Shown here one piece after another: positions 47,801 through 57,789 of a stretch of DNA of 64,000 nt (within the stretch, counting starts at the first letter, position 1; the number at the start of each line of letters is the position of its first letter). Made by a program: the position numbers and the translations under genes. The DNA is taken from positions 39,464,654-39,528,653 of the forward strand of contig CP154957.1 in assembly GCA_039621445.1 (NCBI GenBank). Reading direction: 5' to 3'. Source of the stretch: Euglena gracilis (Eukaryota > Euglenida > Euglenophyceae > Euglenales). The notes below the pieces were generated by a model. It had not been told where the DNA came from and did not search any database. It saw nothing but the letters and a program-made list of their open reading frames with translations.

Positions 47801-49350
47801 CGGCCACTTTCTCAGACTCTGGAATCCAAGGGAAATTTTATCAAAAACGTGAAAACAGGCCAAAAACCAATCGGCGCCGGGTCACTTCAGCAGTTTTTTG
47901 CCGACCCCCCCCCCCCCCCAGGGGGAGGGGGTGCGGGCCAAAAACCGTTGGGCTTTCTTGCAGGCTCAAACAATTCGGACCTTATTAACACCGGTTGCGC
48001 CTGATTCCAGCCGGGGAACCCTCTCGGGTGGGGGGTAAGCCAGCAGCCTTCTTCCAACCAGCCCAAAGTTTTGCCCCTGGGGGCCGGCCCAGCCCAACAG
48101 TAACGCAGAGGCTGGAGGGAATCCCTGGCCGGGGTGTTGGCCAGGCGGCGCGGACCACCGCCAGGTTGAAGGGGCGGGCCGGCGGTGGGGCACAGCAGGG
48201 CCTGGGTGAGGCCCCGCAGCCAGGGGGGGAGGAAGGCGGGGGGCTGCCCGTCCCCTGCAGGCCCCGGGCAGCCGTCGGGGGGGGGGGGGGGGCTGGAGGG
48301 GCTTCAAAAAAAACCCGTCGGGTGACCTTCAGGAAAGGGGGGAAATGAAAGAAAAAAACCCGCTCAATTTCTAACTTTGCACTGGAACACACAGATGGAA
48401 ACCTAACGGGGGGGGGGGGGGGGGGCGGGAATTTTTTTTTTAAACAAAGGTCCTCACCTTAAGGACCACCCTTAGGCCCAAGGGCTGGCCAACGGCAAAT
48501 GGGGGTGAGAATTAAAAAAAAAGTTCGCAAACACATTGTTTTTTTTGTCTTGGGTGGATGGGCGGTCATTTTCCCCCCAAAGTTGACTTATTCTTTTTCA
48601 AACTAAGGCCATTTTTTGGCCATCTTTCCTGTGCATTATTCATTGAATGTGCTGGGACAGGAAATATTTTTGTTTATTTAAGACCCTGGTTGAGGACCAC
48701 CCTGGTTGAAGATTTTGGCCTTGTTTGTTTGTTTCCTCAATGCCATTGTGCGGCGGCGCCGTAAGTTTCGTTGTCATTGTTCCCAGAGGGGGTAATGTAT
48801 TGGGCCTTCGAGTGACTGAATGATATTCAATGACTTTTTGGCCCAAGACCCCCCATACGGACAGCCCTGTCCTCTCAGCATGGTTTCTTTTGGAATGTTT
48901 TTTGACCGGTTATTGCTCTCATATAAACGTCGCCAGAAAGACTTTTGCCAATGGTCACGCATAATGATGGGCGCGTCCAAGGTCAGCCAAGTCCAATTTC
49001 CGGTCGCCTGGTAAGTGGGCTCCCCTGAGAGGGTTCCCGCCCCCTGCCTCCGTGGCCGGGCTGCGTTGACCCCACCAGGGAGCCATCTCAGGGCCTTGTA
49101 GACTCCAATGAACTGGAGGCCACCTGGCAAAATGCCTTGGAAAAGTGGGGGCCCCTTGGCCCCCAGCAGACAGGGGGTCGGTCAACTTTGGGGGGGCAAA
49201 TGGACTCACTCCCAGGTGGGTACCGGCCCGGACCTGACTGTTGCGCCCAACCAAAAAAAATCCACCTGGGCTGTCCTGTCCTGGGCACAGGGGCGGTACC
49301 CGAGGAGGTCTTCCGCCGCGGTGTCAGCGACGTGCCCCAGGCCTGCGTGA
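44765..49350 (-). CDS. Exon chain ending in a stop codon; possible INTS7 3' end or separate gene
   Basis: Likely exons: about 49290-49350 (LGHVADTAAEDLLG), 49076-49123 (GLQFIGVYKALRWLP), 48959-49007 (DRKLDLADLGRAHHYA), about 48100-48250 (PAFLPPWLRGLTQALLCP, then FNLAVVRAAW in another frame), 46078-46231, 45366-45472, 44765-44890. The last three join in consistent phase, as do the pair 49076 and 48959. Human INTS7 has a beta-rich C-terminal domain (KVEGVVQHGSKPGLF...), and VIEGRWVLHQEKVLTGRLGD has similar spacing, so this could be the INTS7 end. The match is weak and a separate small gene is equally possible. The intervening sequence includes the hAT-like element 46772-47157 and two cytosine/guanine-run repeats. 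Confidence 0.5.
45366..45472 (-). CDS. Coding exon, unknown (INTS7 C-terminal domain candidate)
   Basis: Acceptor tttgccctctcacag, donor gtatgt. Reads VIEGRWVLHQEKVLTGRLGD then VVGVPQPVQCTIGGS. Two leading bases, ends in phase 0. Confidence 0.66.
45617..45830. repeat. GTCGTA-type inverted/tandem repeat
   Basis: Contains tcctgcaacctgtgac next to long G runs and paired gtcgta/tacgac-like ends. A second copy lies at 47299-47450. Confidence 0.6.
46078..46231 (-). CDS. Coding exon, unknown
   Basis: Excellent splice signals: acceptor ctaagcctgtgctccag, donor gtgtgg. Reads AVKEGFLGKACWAIPSLALA, PPPNGHPTITRAMRAINMIR. Third positions are mostly G or C. Ends in phase 1, matching the next exon. Confidence 0.68.
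46772..47157. mobile_element. hAT-like MITE, family 3
   Basis: Ends caggtctttgctta and tgaagcagagacctg; flanks GCCCGGAC and GCCTGGAC agree at 7 of 8. 386 bp, similar core to 36798-37186. Confidence 0.82.
47299..47450. repeat. GTCGTA-type repeat, second copy
   Basis: Shares gttcctgcaacctgtgac twice and gtggtcgtaaatgaggggtg with 45617-45830. The gtcgtacaac start and gtcgtacgac end are imperfect inverses. Confidence 0.6.
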
Positions 49351-49944
49351 GCCAGAAACGCTCATATGGCCGGGCAGTTTGCCGGGGGGGGGGTGGTTCA
49401 GATCTGTGACCCCACCCCTGCTGTAGCAGGCTGGCGTTATGATTGGGCCGAACCGATGGGCTCTTGCCGCTCCCCGACACCGCATTTGTGGAAAAGGCCG
49501 CAGGCCACTCCAAAAGTGGGGGCCCCTCCTGGAGGCAGGGAGGCTCTCGGAAGCGACATCTCCCTTGCCCGGGTGACAGGCAGCCAGCCCAACGCTTCTG
49601 GTGGGGGGGACACTCTAATAGACGACAGCAAACACTATCTGACCCTCTTTTTTACCCACTGAGAAGATATTAAAATCTCAGACACCACACCCAATGGCAT
49701 TGTTTGACGACAAAAGGTCCAATAAACCTGCTGCGAGACGGAATTGAAGGATACCTTTCCCAGGAAAACATCTTCACTCCCCACCGCCGGGTTATTATCA
49801 CCGAACAGATCGACCAGCATCCTGACTTTAATAACTTTCAGACGGGTTTGCCGGTACAAGGAACTGGGTGGGGCTTTCAGATTGAAAATAAATAGACTTT
49901 GGTTTGGCGTTGAGCAGGGTGCCCACTTTTCTGGGAGTCCAGGG

Positions 49945-50325
49945 CAGGGTTCGATATAAGGACAGGTGGGGGGGGTGCGGGCCAGGAGGGGGGGGGGACA
50001 CCCCCCCACCCAAACAGTAGCGCGGTCTGGGTGACCGAAAATCTTACACCCCCCCCAAAACGACCACAAGGGCCATTGTAGGCATTTTTTGGGCAAAAAA
50101 TGTGCCAAAAATGCAAAAAAAATTTCGGCGCAAAGCGCCGGAGGAAAAAATTGACTCTTTTTGGGGGGGTCCCGGATACCCCCCCCCCAGGGTCGGTCCG
50201 GACCCCCCTGGCAGGTGGGGGGGGGGGGGGGGGGTGCGGACCCCCCCCCTGCGGGCCGCGGGGGGGGGAGGGGTGGGGGGACACCCCCACCTAAACCATG
50301 TACGCCCTCCTTATATCAAACCCTG
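49945..50325. mobile_element. hAT-like MITE, family 1
   Basis: Same termini as the 61658 copy. Perfect 8-base duplication GTCCAGGG at 49937-49944 and 50326-50333. 381 bp. Confidence 0.9.
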
Positions 50326-50755
50326 GTCCAGGGGGGTCCACGCAGGTTCCTAAATATGACAGCTTCCAGGGGGGAGGTCAGCAAGATGTGGTGAGGACTA
50401 GGAGGGGGAGTCATAGACCTCTCTGAGCGAGAGTGGCCCGGCAGAGACAGGGGAAGGAAGGACGGATCTGGCAGGGCGGCGACGTCAGACGTTGCGGACA
50501 GGGCGTAGTGCCAGACAAAGACCAGTCGGTGCGAGGAAGATGCCACGAAGAGCGGCGCCAGGAAAGATGCCGAAAACGGGTATATTTGGCGTTAATTCCG
50601 GCGCGTTGCACTTCGCTCTGGTCACTGGGGGGGGGGGGGATAACTTGGGCCCGAAAAAGAGCGTCATAAACGGGACTATTTTCTCAAACCGGCTGGCCCG
50701 CCAACCTCCAGGTTCGCCCCGGCCTCCGGAAATCAAATGATGGATGGGGGGACGC

Positions 50756-53700
50756 CTAAGCCCTGGGCAGGTAGTGGTGCACCCATCGACATCCCGCCGC
50801 CATGCGCGCCAGGCGGGCCTCACTGAGCTCGTCCAGGTCGATGAACGCGCAACACAGCGCGGCCCACTCCGCCCCCGCATCCCGGAACGCCGCCGCGACG
50901 CCGCGCAGCAGCGCGTCCCTCGCCGCGGCCCCCGACGCCGCCCCTCCTCGCGTGGCTGCCACCGCCAGGGCGTCGCTTAACGCCCCCCCCCCCCCGGGGA
51001 GTCCAGCTCAGAGGCTGAAAACCTTGGCTGGAAAGTGGCCGAGTTCCCTCCGGCGGAAGCGACGCGCTGGCCGCTGCCCCACTGAGGGCGACCGCCGCCT
51101 GCAGCGTCGCCCGCCAGCGCTGCAGGAAGCGGCTCTGGAAGGCGCCGCGGCCCCCCGCCCCGCCGCCGCCGCCCACCGCGCAGCGGAGGCGCAGGGCGGC
51201 GTCGCTGAGGCGCCGCAGCGCGAGGGCGAAGTCCGGGGCGGCGCGGCGGGGCGGCTCTGGGGCGTCCCCCGGGCCTGGGGCCGGTGGGGCGGCGGGGGAA
51301 GGGGGAGGCGGCACGTCCCGTGTGAGGGTTCCTCCAAGCCGGCGGTGGTCCGCTCGGTCTGTGTCAGACTTTTTGGTGTTCTTTCTCGGTATGCCCGCAT
51401 GAGCATGGGCCGATGGCATGCACCCACGTAGATCGGGGGGGAAGGGGGGGAAAGCGGCCACATCCATCCGTATCGTCAGAGGGGACATGGGCGAGGGAAC
51501 TGCGAGGGCCGCCTGGCACTGGGCCACGGCCAGCAGCCCCTGCAGCCAGGCGTGGCGGTCCTCCCCCTCCACCGCGTCCCCCAGCGGGGCCAGGCAGCGC
51601 TCCGCCATCCGGGGCCAGCCCTCCTGCAGGGCCGCCCGGGCCACGAGGTGGGCCAGGCCGCGGTGGCTGCAGAGCGTTCCGCACAAGACCACAGGCATGC
51701 TCCGGGAGCTTCTCCCCCCCCCCCCCCCCCCCCCCATTTGCGGCCGGCCTCCACAGAGCCGCCAGCACTGGTGCTTGGCCGCAGCCGACCATTGCCCTGC
51801 GGTGGGCCCTGCGCCGGCAGCCAAAGGACGGCACCCGAATCCACTGCGTCCACTGCCGGAACTGCGGCCACTCCAAAGCACCTCTGATCGACCATCCCCT
51901 TCGGTACAGCACTGCCCAGCATCACTCAGCCATGATGTTGCCATGTTCTCCCCATACCCAACGGATCCCAGTGGTCGCTGGCCGGAGCACAGCTGATCCA
52001 CCAGGCGGTGCAGCTGAACGACGCATGGCGGGGCGTCGGCGGCGCCGCTGTGTGTGCTGGGGTCCGTCGACATCAACGGCAGGGAAAGCCCTTACCCCAA
52101 GAAATGGGGACTGCTTGCCAGGGGGGAGGATGCTGGGCAACGCGAGCTGTACCCTGCGCCAACACGAGCAGATCAGCAATGACATCGGAGCGACATGTGT
52201 GGGTTCCCTGGCCGGGGCGGGGCCGCCGAGCGCCGAGGCAGCAGCGCTGGGGGCAAGGGCGTCGTCCTCGCGGGGCACAGAGGCGAAGACGAGCCGCAGT
52301 CCGGCCGGCCACGCTGCGTCGTCCCCCGACGCTTGCAGGCACGCCAACACCCGCTGCGTCCAGGCTTCTGTTTATTTACCCCGGGGGGGGGGGAGGGGTT
52401 GCCTTGTGCTGCGGGGTGCCTGCCCACAGCAGGCACACCAGGGTCCATGTTGGGTCCCGGTACCTGCCGACCAAGCCAATTTCCCCTTGAAAGTCAGGCC
52501 TCCGGCGTCTTCGGCGCCGGGGGGCGTATTATAGCACTCCCCACCCCAAAACCCGACCCCCCCAGGGGGTCCAAATTGCCCTACCCCCCTGCCTGCCCAT
52601 CGCACTCCCTGCCGGGTGCGACCTTCCTAAAAAAGAAGCCTGGCTGTGTCCGCGCCCGCCGCACGGCGGCGGTGGCAGCGGGGCTGTCGGTGGGGACCAG
52701 CGGGCGCAGCGGGTGGAGGGCCTGGAGGACCAGTGGGGCCGGGGCCGCTGGCCGGGGGGGGGGGGCGGAGAGGATGGCGGGTCGATGGGTTGGGGTCGGC
52801 GGGGCAGCCGTGCCAGGGTCTTGCACCGGAGAAAGGTGGCCGGTGGGCGGGTGGGGATGCCCCCTGCCACTGATGCATTGACAGCATGCACCATCGAAAG
52901 CCCAACTTCTGAACCCTCCCCGATCGAGCAGCGTCCCATGGTGTCACTCGTGACCTATACCGGTCGGGCGGGGAAGTGGCCCTGCGCAGCTGGCGCTGCC
53001 GGCACAGGGCCGGGGACAGCTGCAGCAGGAGGTGGGCCTGGACCTGCGCCGCCTCCGCCGGGGCGACCCGCGCCACCCGCAATGCGAGGCGGAGCAGCCG
53101 CTGGAACCATGCGTGGCTGGCGCAGCGCCGGTCGGCGTCAGGCACGGTGGCAGGGCTCTGCTGTGGCGGGGCCACCGGGGGGGGGGGGCGGGGTACGTCT
53201 CGCACATCTCTCAAAACACATCTCCCTAAGGACCCTGGGGGATTGCTGGACTGGGGCTGGACATTTGGGCTGGCTAGCTAGCCCCCCCCCCCATGAGCAT
53301 GTGACAACCTCAAAAGAGCCCCAAAAGCTGCTACAACTTCGTCGTCGGTCGGGCACGTTTGCTCGAATATGGCAAAACGGGCAGCCCCTGGCCAGGGGCA
53401 TCCGGGGCACAGGGGCAGGGCTGCAGCCCCTGGCGCTTCAGCGCCGCAAACGCAGCCGCGTGGCACAGGTCCAGCACATCCAGGCCGGCGCCCCGCCCAA
53501 AGCCGCCGCTTGCCGGGGCGGTGCGGGCAGCAGCCATCCGCGCAAGAGAGGGGAGGGGGCTGGCGGGGCGAGTGCCGGGCGCGCGTGTGGCGCAGCGGGG
53601 CGCCCTGGCGGCCTGGCGGTGCTGGAGGTAGCCGAGGAGGGTGTGGCCCGCCGCCAGCACCAGCGGCGGTGCCGGGTGCCAGAGGGCCGCCTGGCGACAG

Positions 53701-55458
53701 GCGGGGCCCTGCTGCGTGGCGGCGCGGCAAACCTCACCCCGGCCCGGGGGGGGGGGGGCAGTTGTGGGGCGACGCCTGGGCGGCAGGCGGCGACGAGGTC
53801 CTCCAGGGTGCGGGCGGTCTCGCGGCTTTCCATGAGGCAGGGAACGACGGTCACGGTGGAGCAGAGCAGGACGTGGAGGGCAAGGAAGTGCACGGTGCCG
53901 TGGCTCACCTCCGTCTCGGGAGGGGAAACTCTTTTGCTGTAAAAACTCCACACACACATGACGTTGTGTGCTTTTCTTTTGTGTGTACATGTGAAATGCA
54001 TGATCTGTGTGTTGTTGCAAACAGAGTGTGTTGTTGTTCTTTCTTCAAAAAAATATGGACGTTTCTGTTACATTTTGCACACTTCAACATCAACACCATG
54101 TGCGTTGTTGCACATCTTTCGTATAACACAAATCCATCAGCAATGACAAACTGCAACACCCCCAACCATTTGTAATGCATAATGACCATGTGTCATACAG
54201 TAAGCGGCATCCACAATGTGTTCTCACAAGGGCTCTCCAGCCAGGCGTGCCAGGACGGCTCGTAGCACCGAGAGCCACAGCCAGGGCAGGGTCCGCAGCA
54301 CGCCGTTGCTGACCCACCCTGGGGGCGGTCAGTTCCCACTTCCAACAAACGAGTCACTCGCTTTTGTCAGCCGATGAGTCATTTCCAATCCCTACCTCCA
54401 GGCCCGTCACTCAATCAGGGGTTTTAAGACCGGGGAGGGGATCCCGGGGGACCCACTCGTGTTTCCCCGAAAATGGCCAAAAATCGCGAAAAATGCTAAA
54501 AAAAAATAGCACCTTTTTTCAAAAATTTATATCTATATTTCAAAAAGTGTATCCCTTTGGGGGACCCCCCCCCCCCGGGGGGCTCGGCCGGACCCACCCA
54601 CCCTACCCCCGGGGGTCCAAGGCTAAAAAACACTGCACCCTACCCAGTTCTAGCGACTCAGACAAAAAAAAGAACAAATCCAACGGATTTCGGACGATTT
54701 GTCGGCACTTTTCTTTCGGCCAATGCTGGACCCGGGGGGGGAGGGTTGGAGTCACAAATAAACAGTAGACCCCCTGGGTCGACAGACACTGAGCAACGGC
54801 CCGGCCCGCAGCAGCGGGGTGTGGGCGAGGCGCAGGACGCCCCGCAGGGCGGCGGCGTGGACCGCGGGCCGTCGCGCTCCACGAAGTGCAGCAGCGCCTC
54901 CACAAGCTGCAGCCGCAGGGCGTGGTCCCGCGTGCGGACGGCGAGGTGGCTCAGCAGCTCCAGCAGGGGGCGGGACGGGCCGCTGCCCACCTCGACCTCC
55001 CCCGTGACTGAGACCCGCAAAAGATGGGCAGCAACCAGGGAGGGGGGGGGGCTTAGCCAAGGAGGGAGCAGTGTGACTGAGAAAAGCAAAACCTTGAGCT
55101 TCGCCAAGGCCAAAATTTCCTTCACTCTGTGGGGTCCATTGTTCAACTTGACGCCATTGTTAGAATTGAAGGAATTAGGGCGTGAAATCGGCACTTACCA
55201 AATCATGCTTCTCTAGAAATTTCTGCAATGTCGAAATTCTCGAGATTTTGTTCAAAGAAATACACTGGAAATGATGCTTTACAGGAAGATGACCATTAAA
55301 AAGATGGGCAGGGACCGGTGAGTTGCCAATGTTGGGTAAGAGGGGCGCTGAGACAAGGGGGGGGGGGATTTTTCCATATGTTGGATTCGACTCTGGGGAA
55401 AACAGCACAAACAGTGCAGTAAAAAAAGTATGAACACACACACGCGCGCGCACACACG

Positions 55459-55529
<71 letters not shown>

Positions 55530-57765
55530 CTGGCTGCAAGACATGTGCACCTCGCCAACCATACATGAAATCAGGAGGACTGTCCTTTGCTTGTGCTGTA
55601 ATCAAAAAAACTAAAAAAAATAATTCCTTGGCAACTTAGAAACAGAATAGATTCCAAAAAAACAACAATGAATCTGCAGGAAAGGGCTCCAAAATTTGTA
55701 AATTGGAATTGTAAACTCCAGTGAAATTGATATCATATCAAACATTCTCGCCCTCTCTTCCTCGCACTCTTTCTCGCGAGTGTGTGGGTGGGTGGGTGGG
55801 TGGATGGGTGGTTGCGCGTGCGCGCGCACGCGTGTCTGTTTGTTTTGTGCGCATACATGTGTGAACCTTGTGGGCACAAAGCAACGGACCGGCACAGACC
55901 ATGTTGGTGGTTGGGTACTCTGCCATGGTGTGGAGCAGCGCCTCCACCGTGGGGCGGGCAGCCAGCTCCGGGCTGTCGCACTCCCGCAGCCACCGCAGCA
56001 CCTGCGTCCGCAGCCCGGGCGGCGTGCCGAGGTCCCGCACCGCCGTCAGGCATGGCCCTGTCAGCGCCTGGAACTCGGGACGGCTCACCTTGGTGATTGG
56101 CTGCACAGGGCTGCGCCGGCTGGAAGTCCAGTCATACTTGCATCCCCCCCCAATCAAAGTGGCCATACCTTAGAGCGGTCCGAGACCCCCGAAATGACCA
56201 CTTTGGGGGGGGGGTGCTGATCATTTAGGAGGAGGATTGATTGAGGGGGGGGGTGGCTGGCAGTACGGGCCAAAATGGCTAAACCTGGGGTCATGGGGCT
56301 GGCGATTCCTCTTTGGGCGCTTCCGGCGCTTACTTTCCGGATCCTCTGTCCACCATCCATGTGTTGAGTCCTGATGCACCGCACCGTGACTCTCCATTGA
56401 AGACCAGGGCACACAAACGATGCGAAGCGCCGCGGCCTCCACCATAGCGAACATCACCGCGGCACGCTCCTCCTCCACGTGGCCGGGGGCCAGCAGCAGC
56501 CGCTGGGCAGTGGTGGGGGCAAGCCGGGGGGAGCCCAGAGGAGACCCCGGAGGTGCACAGGAAGGCCCGGTTGGGGGGAGGGTGGTCAGCCGGGGAGGTG
56601 GGGGGCTGGGGCCCCACCTGCCCCCCCCTCCCCCATTGCGCTTCCTTCCGTGCCGAAGGGGCCGCAGAAAACTTTTGACTGCAGAGTACGGGCCGGGGTG
56701 GCAAGCTACCCCGGCCATCGCCTCCCCTCCCACGACACCGACCCGACCCGTGAGCCCCGTTGCGGATGGAGGACCCCATGCCTGCCCCTGCCCTTGCCTG
56801 GTGGGCAGGTCCGCCTCCTCGAGGACGTCAGGCAGGATGGCGGCCATCGGCGGCGGGGGCCCCTCAACGGCTGCAGCCAAACCGACGCCTCGGGAGCGGG
56901 GGCACACCACTGAAAACGAAGGCCGGCCGGGGGCGGGGGAATGGCCGCCCCGCGGCCCAGGGGCCCCCGCGGCGCGGCCAGCAGCCGCCAGGTCAGGGCC
57001 CGGGCCGTGGCGTCGGTGGAGTCCAGCACGCGCAGCACCCGTCGCAGCAGCTCCCGCCGCTCGCCCACCACGGGCAGCAGGTGGGAGCGGCGGCGCGGGA
57101 GTGGCCAATGGGCACCGGGAACAGCACTTGCACGAAACTCCACCGGGATGAGACCATTTTGTCCACGTTCAGAAGACATAGAATCAATCAGAATGCACTG
57201 CGGACCCTGATGTCAACCGCAGACCATGCAGAGTATCGATGTTTGGACTGCCATTCCATCGTGTTGTTGCCAGTACAGCAGAGAGCTGGCAGGGCCAACG
57301 CTGTTTCTTTGGCGCAAACCATAGCGGACGGCAAACAGCCAAGGATTATTCACCTTTGGTTTGGCACTCACGCGGAGAGGCGGTGAAGAGCCACACCACC
57401 CACACCCGGACCCGATTGGAGTCATCCGCCCGGAACACCTCCGCGAGGCGCAAGAACACCTTCGCCACCAGCTGAGGTGGGGCTTCCTCTGATGCCAGCG
57501 ACAGCACACAGCACATCACCCGCCAGACATTTGCGGGTGGGTCCGGGAAAAAAACCAACAGAAATAAAGCAATTGTATTTCCTTCCAAACATCCCCCAGA
57601 GCAGCCTGTGTGGGAGGGGGTCAAGAACAAGCCGAGCCGGGGCGTCGCCTCGTCCGACAGCAGACCGGCGGCGGCGACCACCGCGGCGCAGCGGTCCTCC
57701 CAGGCCGCCCCGCGCAACGCCCGATCCAGGGCCCCCACGCTGGGCCGCGGGCCGTCCGAAAACAT
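50756..57765 (-). CDS. INTS7: Integrator complex subunit 7 homologue (multi-exon)
   Basis: INTS7 is an alpha-helical (HEAT/ARM) scaffold subunit of the nuclear Integrator complex, which cleaves nascent RNA at snRNA genes and paused promoters. Identification is from recalled human INTS7, matched exon by exon in the same order: N-terminal GALDRALRGAAWEDRCAAVV; VFLRLAEVFRADDSN; RVLRVLDSTDATARALTWRL; VEEERAAVMFAMVEAAALR; LTGPCLTAVRDLGTPPGLRT and ALLHTMAEYPTTNM; PLLELLSHLAVRTRDHALRL; LRGVLRLAHTPLLRAGPLLS; LVARAALQEGWPRMAERCL; FQSRFLQRWRATLQAAVALS; LCCAFIDLDELSEARLARM. The start ATG at 57763-57765 fits the family N-terminus. Exon boundaries in the middle (52.1-54.3 kb) are less certain. Two single-base frame breaks occur inside conserved exons (near 57090 and 54865). 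No neighbouring Integrator gene is evident. Confidence 0.9.
50762..50978 (-). CDS. INTS7: INTS7 exon
   Basis: Reads ARDALLRGVAAAFRDAGAEW, AALCCAFIDLDELSEARLAR, MAAGCRWVHHYL, matching human SLASRYGDLYQASFDADSATL and the following helix. The donor may be gtgcac after GCRW. Confidence 0.83.
51060..51274 (-). CDS. INTS7: INTS7 exon
   Basis: Acceptor caccggccccag. Pro/Ala-rich start, then FALALRRLSDAALRLRC, a Gly-rich loop, and AFQSRFLQRWRATLQAAVAL, corresponding to human SFQCEFVKLRIDLLQAFSQL. The 3' end is approximate. Confidence 0.82.
51501..51666 (-). CDS. INTS7: INTS7 exon
   Basis: Acceptor gctctgcag. HRGLAHLVARAALQEGWPRM, AERCLAPLGDAVEGEDRHAW, LQGLLAVAQCQAALA aligns without gaps to human YRIARQASRMGNHDMAKELY through FWLNSLKEFSHAEQ. 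55 codons after one leading base. Confidence 0.86.
52190..52353 (-). CDS. INTS7: Probable INTS7 exon
   Basis: Acceptor tggacgcag. Reads RVLACLQASGDDAAWPAGLR then LVFASVPREDDALA and an Ala-rich end. Strong GC3. The donor near 52190 is approximate. Confidence 0.58.
52665..52747 (-). CDS. INTS7: Probable INTS7 exon
   Basis: Acceptor ccccggccag, donor gtgcgg. Reads APAPLVLQALHPLRPLVPTD then SPAATAA, resembling human VETLLTQLHSAQDAARIL. 83 bases with two leading bases, ending in phase 0. Confidence 0.62.
52975..53157 (-). CDS. INTS7: Probable INTS7 exon
   Basis: Acceptor gccacagcag. Reads ASHAWFQRLLRLALRVARVA, EAAQVQAHLLLQLSPALCRQ. GC at nearly all third positions and helix-forming. The 3' boundary is approximate. 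Confidence 0.62.
53360..53930 (-). CDS. INTS7: INTS7 middle region, at least two exons
   Basis: Two GC3-rich stretches: VHFLALHVLLCSTVTVVPCL...RTLEDLVAACRPGVAPQL (about 53780-53925), and GLDVLDLCHAAAFAALKRQG (about 53430-53490). They look like the paired helices of the human region around ESLLVLCSQ and DAARILMCHCLAAIAMQ. Exact splice sites are unresolved. Confidence 0.6.
54228..54318 (-). CDS. INTS7: Probable INTS7 exon
   Basis: Acceptor cccccag and donor gtgaga bracket WVSNGVLRTLPWLWLSVLRA then VLARLAGEPL, a helix-forming sequence with GC-rich third positions. It follows the exon at 54788 in the right order, but I could not align it residue by residue. Confidence 0.6.
54417..54640. mobile_element. 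Inverted-repeat element, family 7
   Basis: Bounded by ggggttttaagaccgggg and gggtccaaggctaaaaaa, with a core like 41505-41738. Intronic in the INTS7 gene. Confidence 0.55.
54788..55007 (-). CDS. INTS7: INTS7 exon with frame break
   Basis: Acceptor gggtctcag. First half SRPLLELLSHLAVRTRDHAL then RLQLVEALLHFVERD. The second half is in a different frame, HAAALRGVLRLAHTPLLRAG then PLLS, corresponding to human IQALCECALQTPYDSLKLGM. The shift is one base near 54860-54873 (CCCGCGG run). Confidence 0.85.
55436..55528. repeat. (CA)n microsatellite in INTS7 intron
   Basis: Pure CA for about 65 bases, preceded by cacgcgcgcgcacaca. Confidence 0.95.
55900..56100 (-). CDS. INTS7: INTS7 exon
   Basis: Acceptor cctgtgcag (an alternative is gagttccag, further in); donor gtctgt. 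Reads AVRDLGTPPGLRTQVLRWLR, ECDSPELAARPTVEALLHTM and AEYPTTNM. It matches human INTS7 closely, including the GLATPVDLKLKL and TSYPSTKM stretches. Confidence 0.87.
56419..56502 (-). CDS. INTS7: INTS7 exon
   Basis: Acceptor actgcccag. Reads RLLLAPGHVEEERAAVMFAM then VEAAALRI, aligning with the human helix around NVEVEAAVFAAANFSAQS. The donor (gtttgt) is weak. Confidence 0.8.
56908..57126 (-). CDS. INTS7: INTS7 exon with frame break
   Basis: Contains LLPVVGERRELLRRVLRVLD then STDATARALTWRLLA, matching the human segment around VKRIFSVIHSNDPVARAITL. The start of the exon is only phase-compatible and GC3-rich in another frame (LFPVPIGHSRAA), so a one-base shift lies near 57087-57098 in a GCC/CGC run. 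Donor gtgtgc. Confidence 0.8.
57372..57765 (-). CDS. INTS7: INTS7 5' exons (start codon and first helices)
   Basis: The frame stays open from MFSDGPRPSVGALDRAL to WVVWLFTASP. The family alignment suggests an in-frame intron inside: coding stops resembling INTS7 after LLSDEATP and resumes after an acceptor at 57489 (exon 57372-57488). The donor at 57371 is a strong gtgagt. Confidence 0.83.
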
Positions 57766-57789
57766 ACGGCCGGAGGCTGCGGGAGGGGG

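Noticed and set aside
54860-54873. Programmed ribosomal frameshift in INTS7
   Set aside because: No known slippery heptamer, no conservation of shift direction among the four breaks, and the family is not known to use recoding; sequencing error is simpler.
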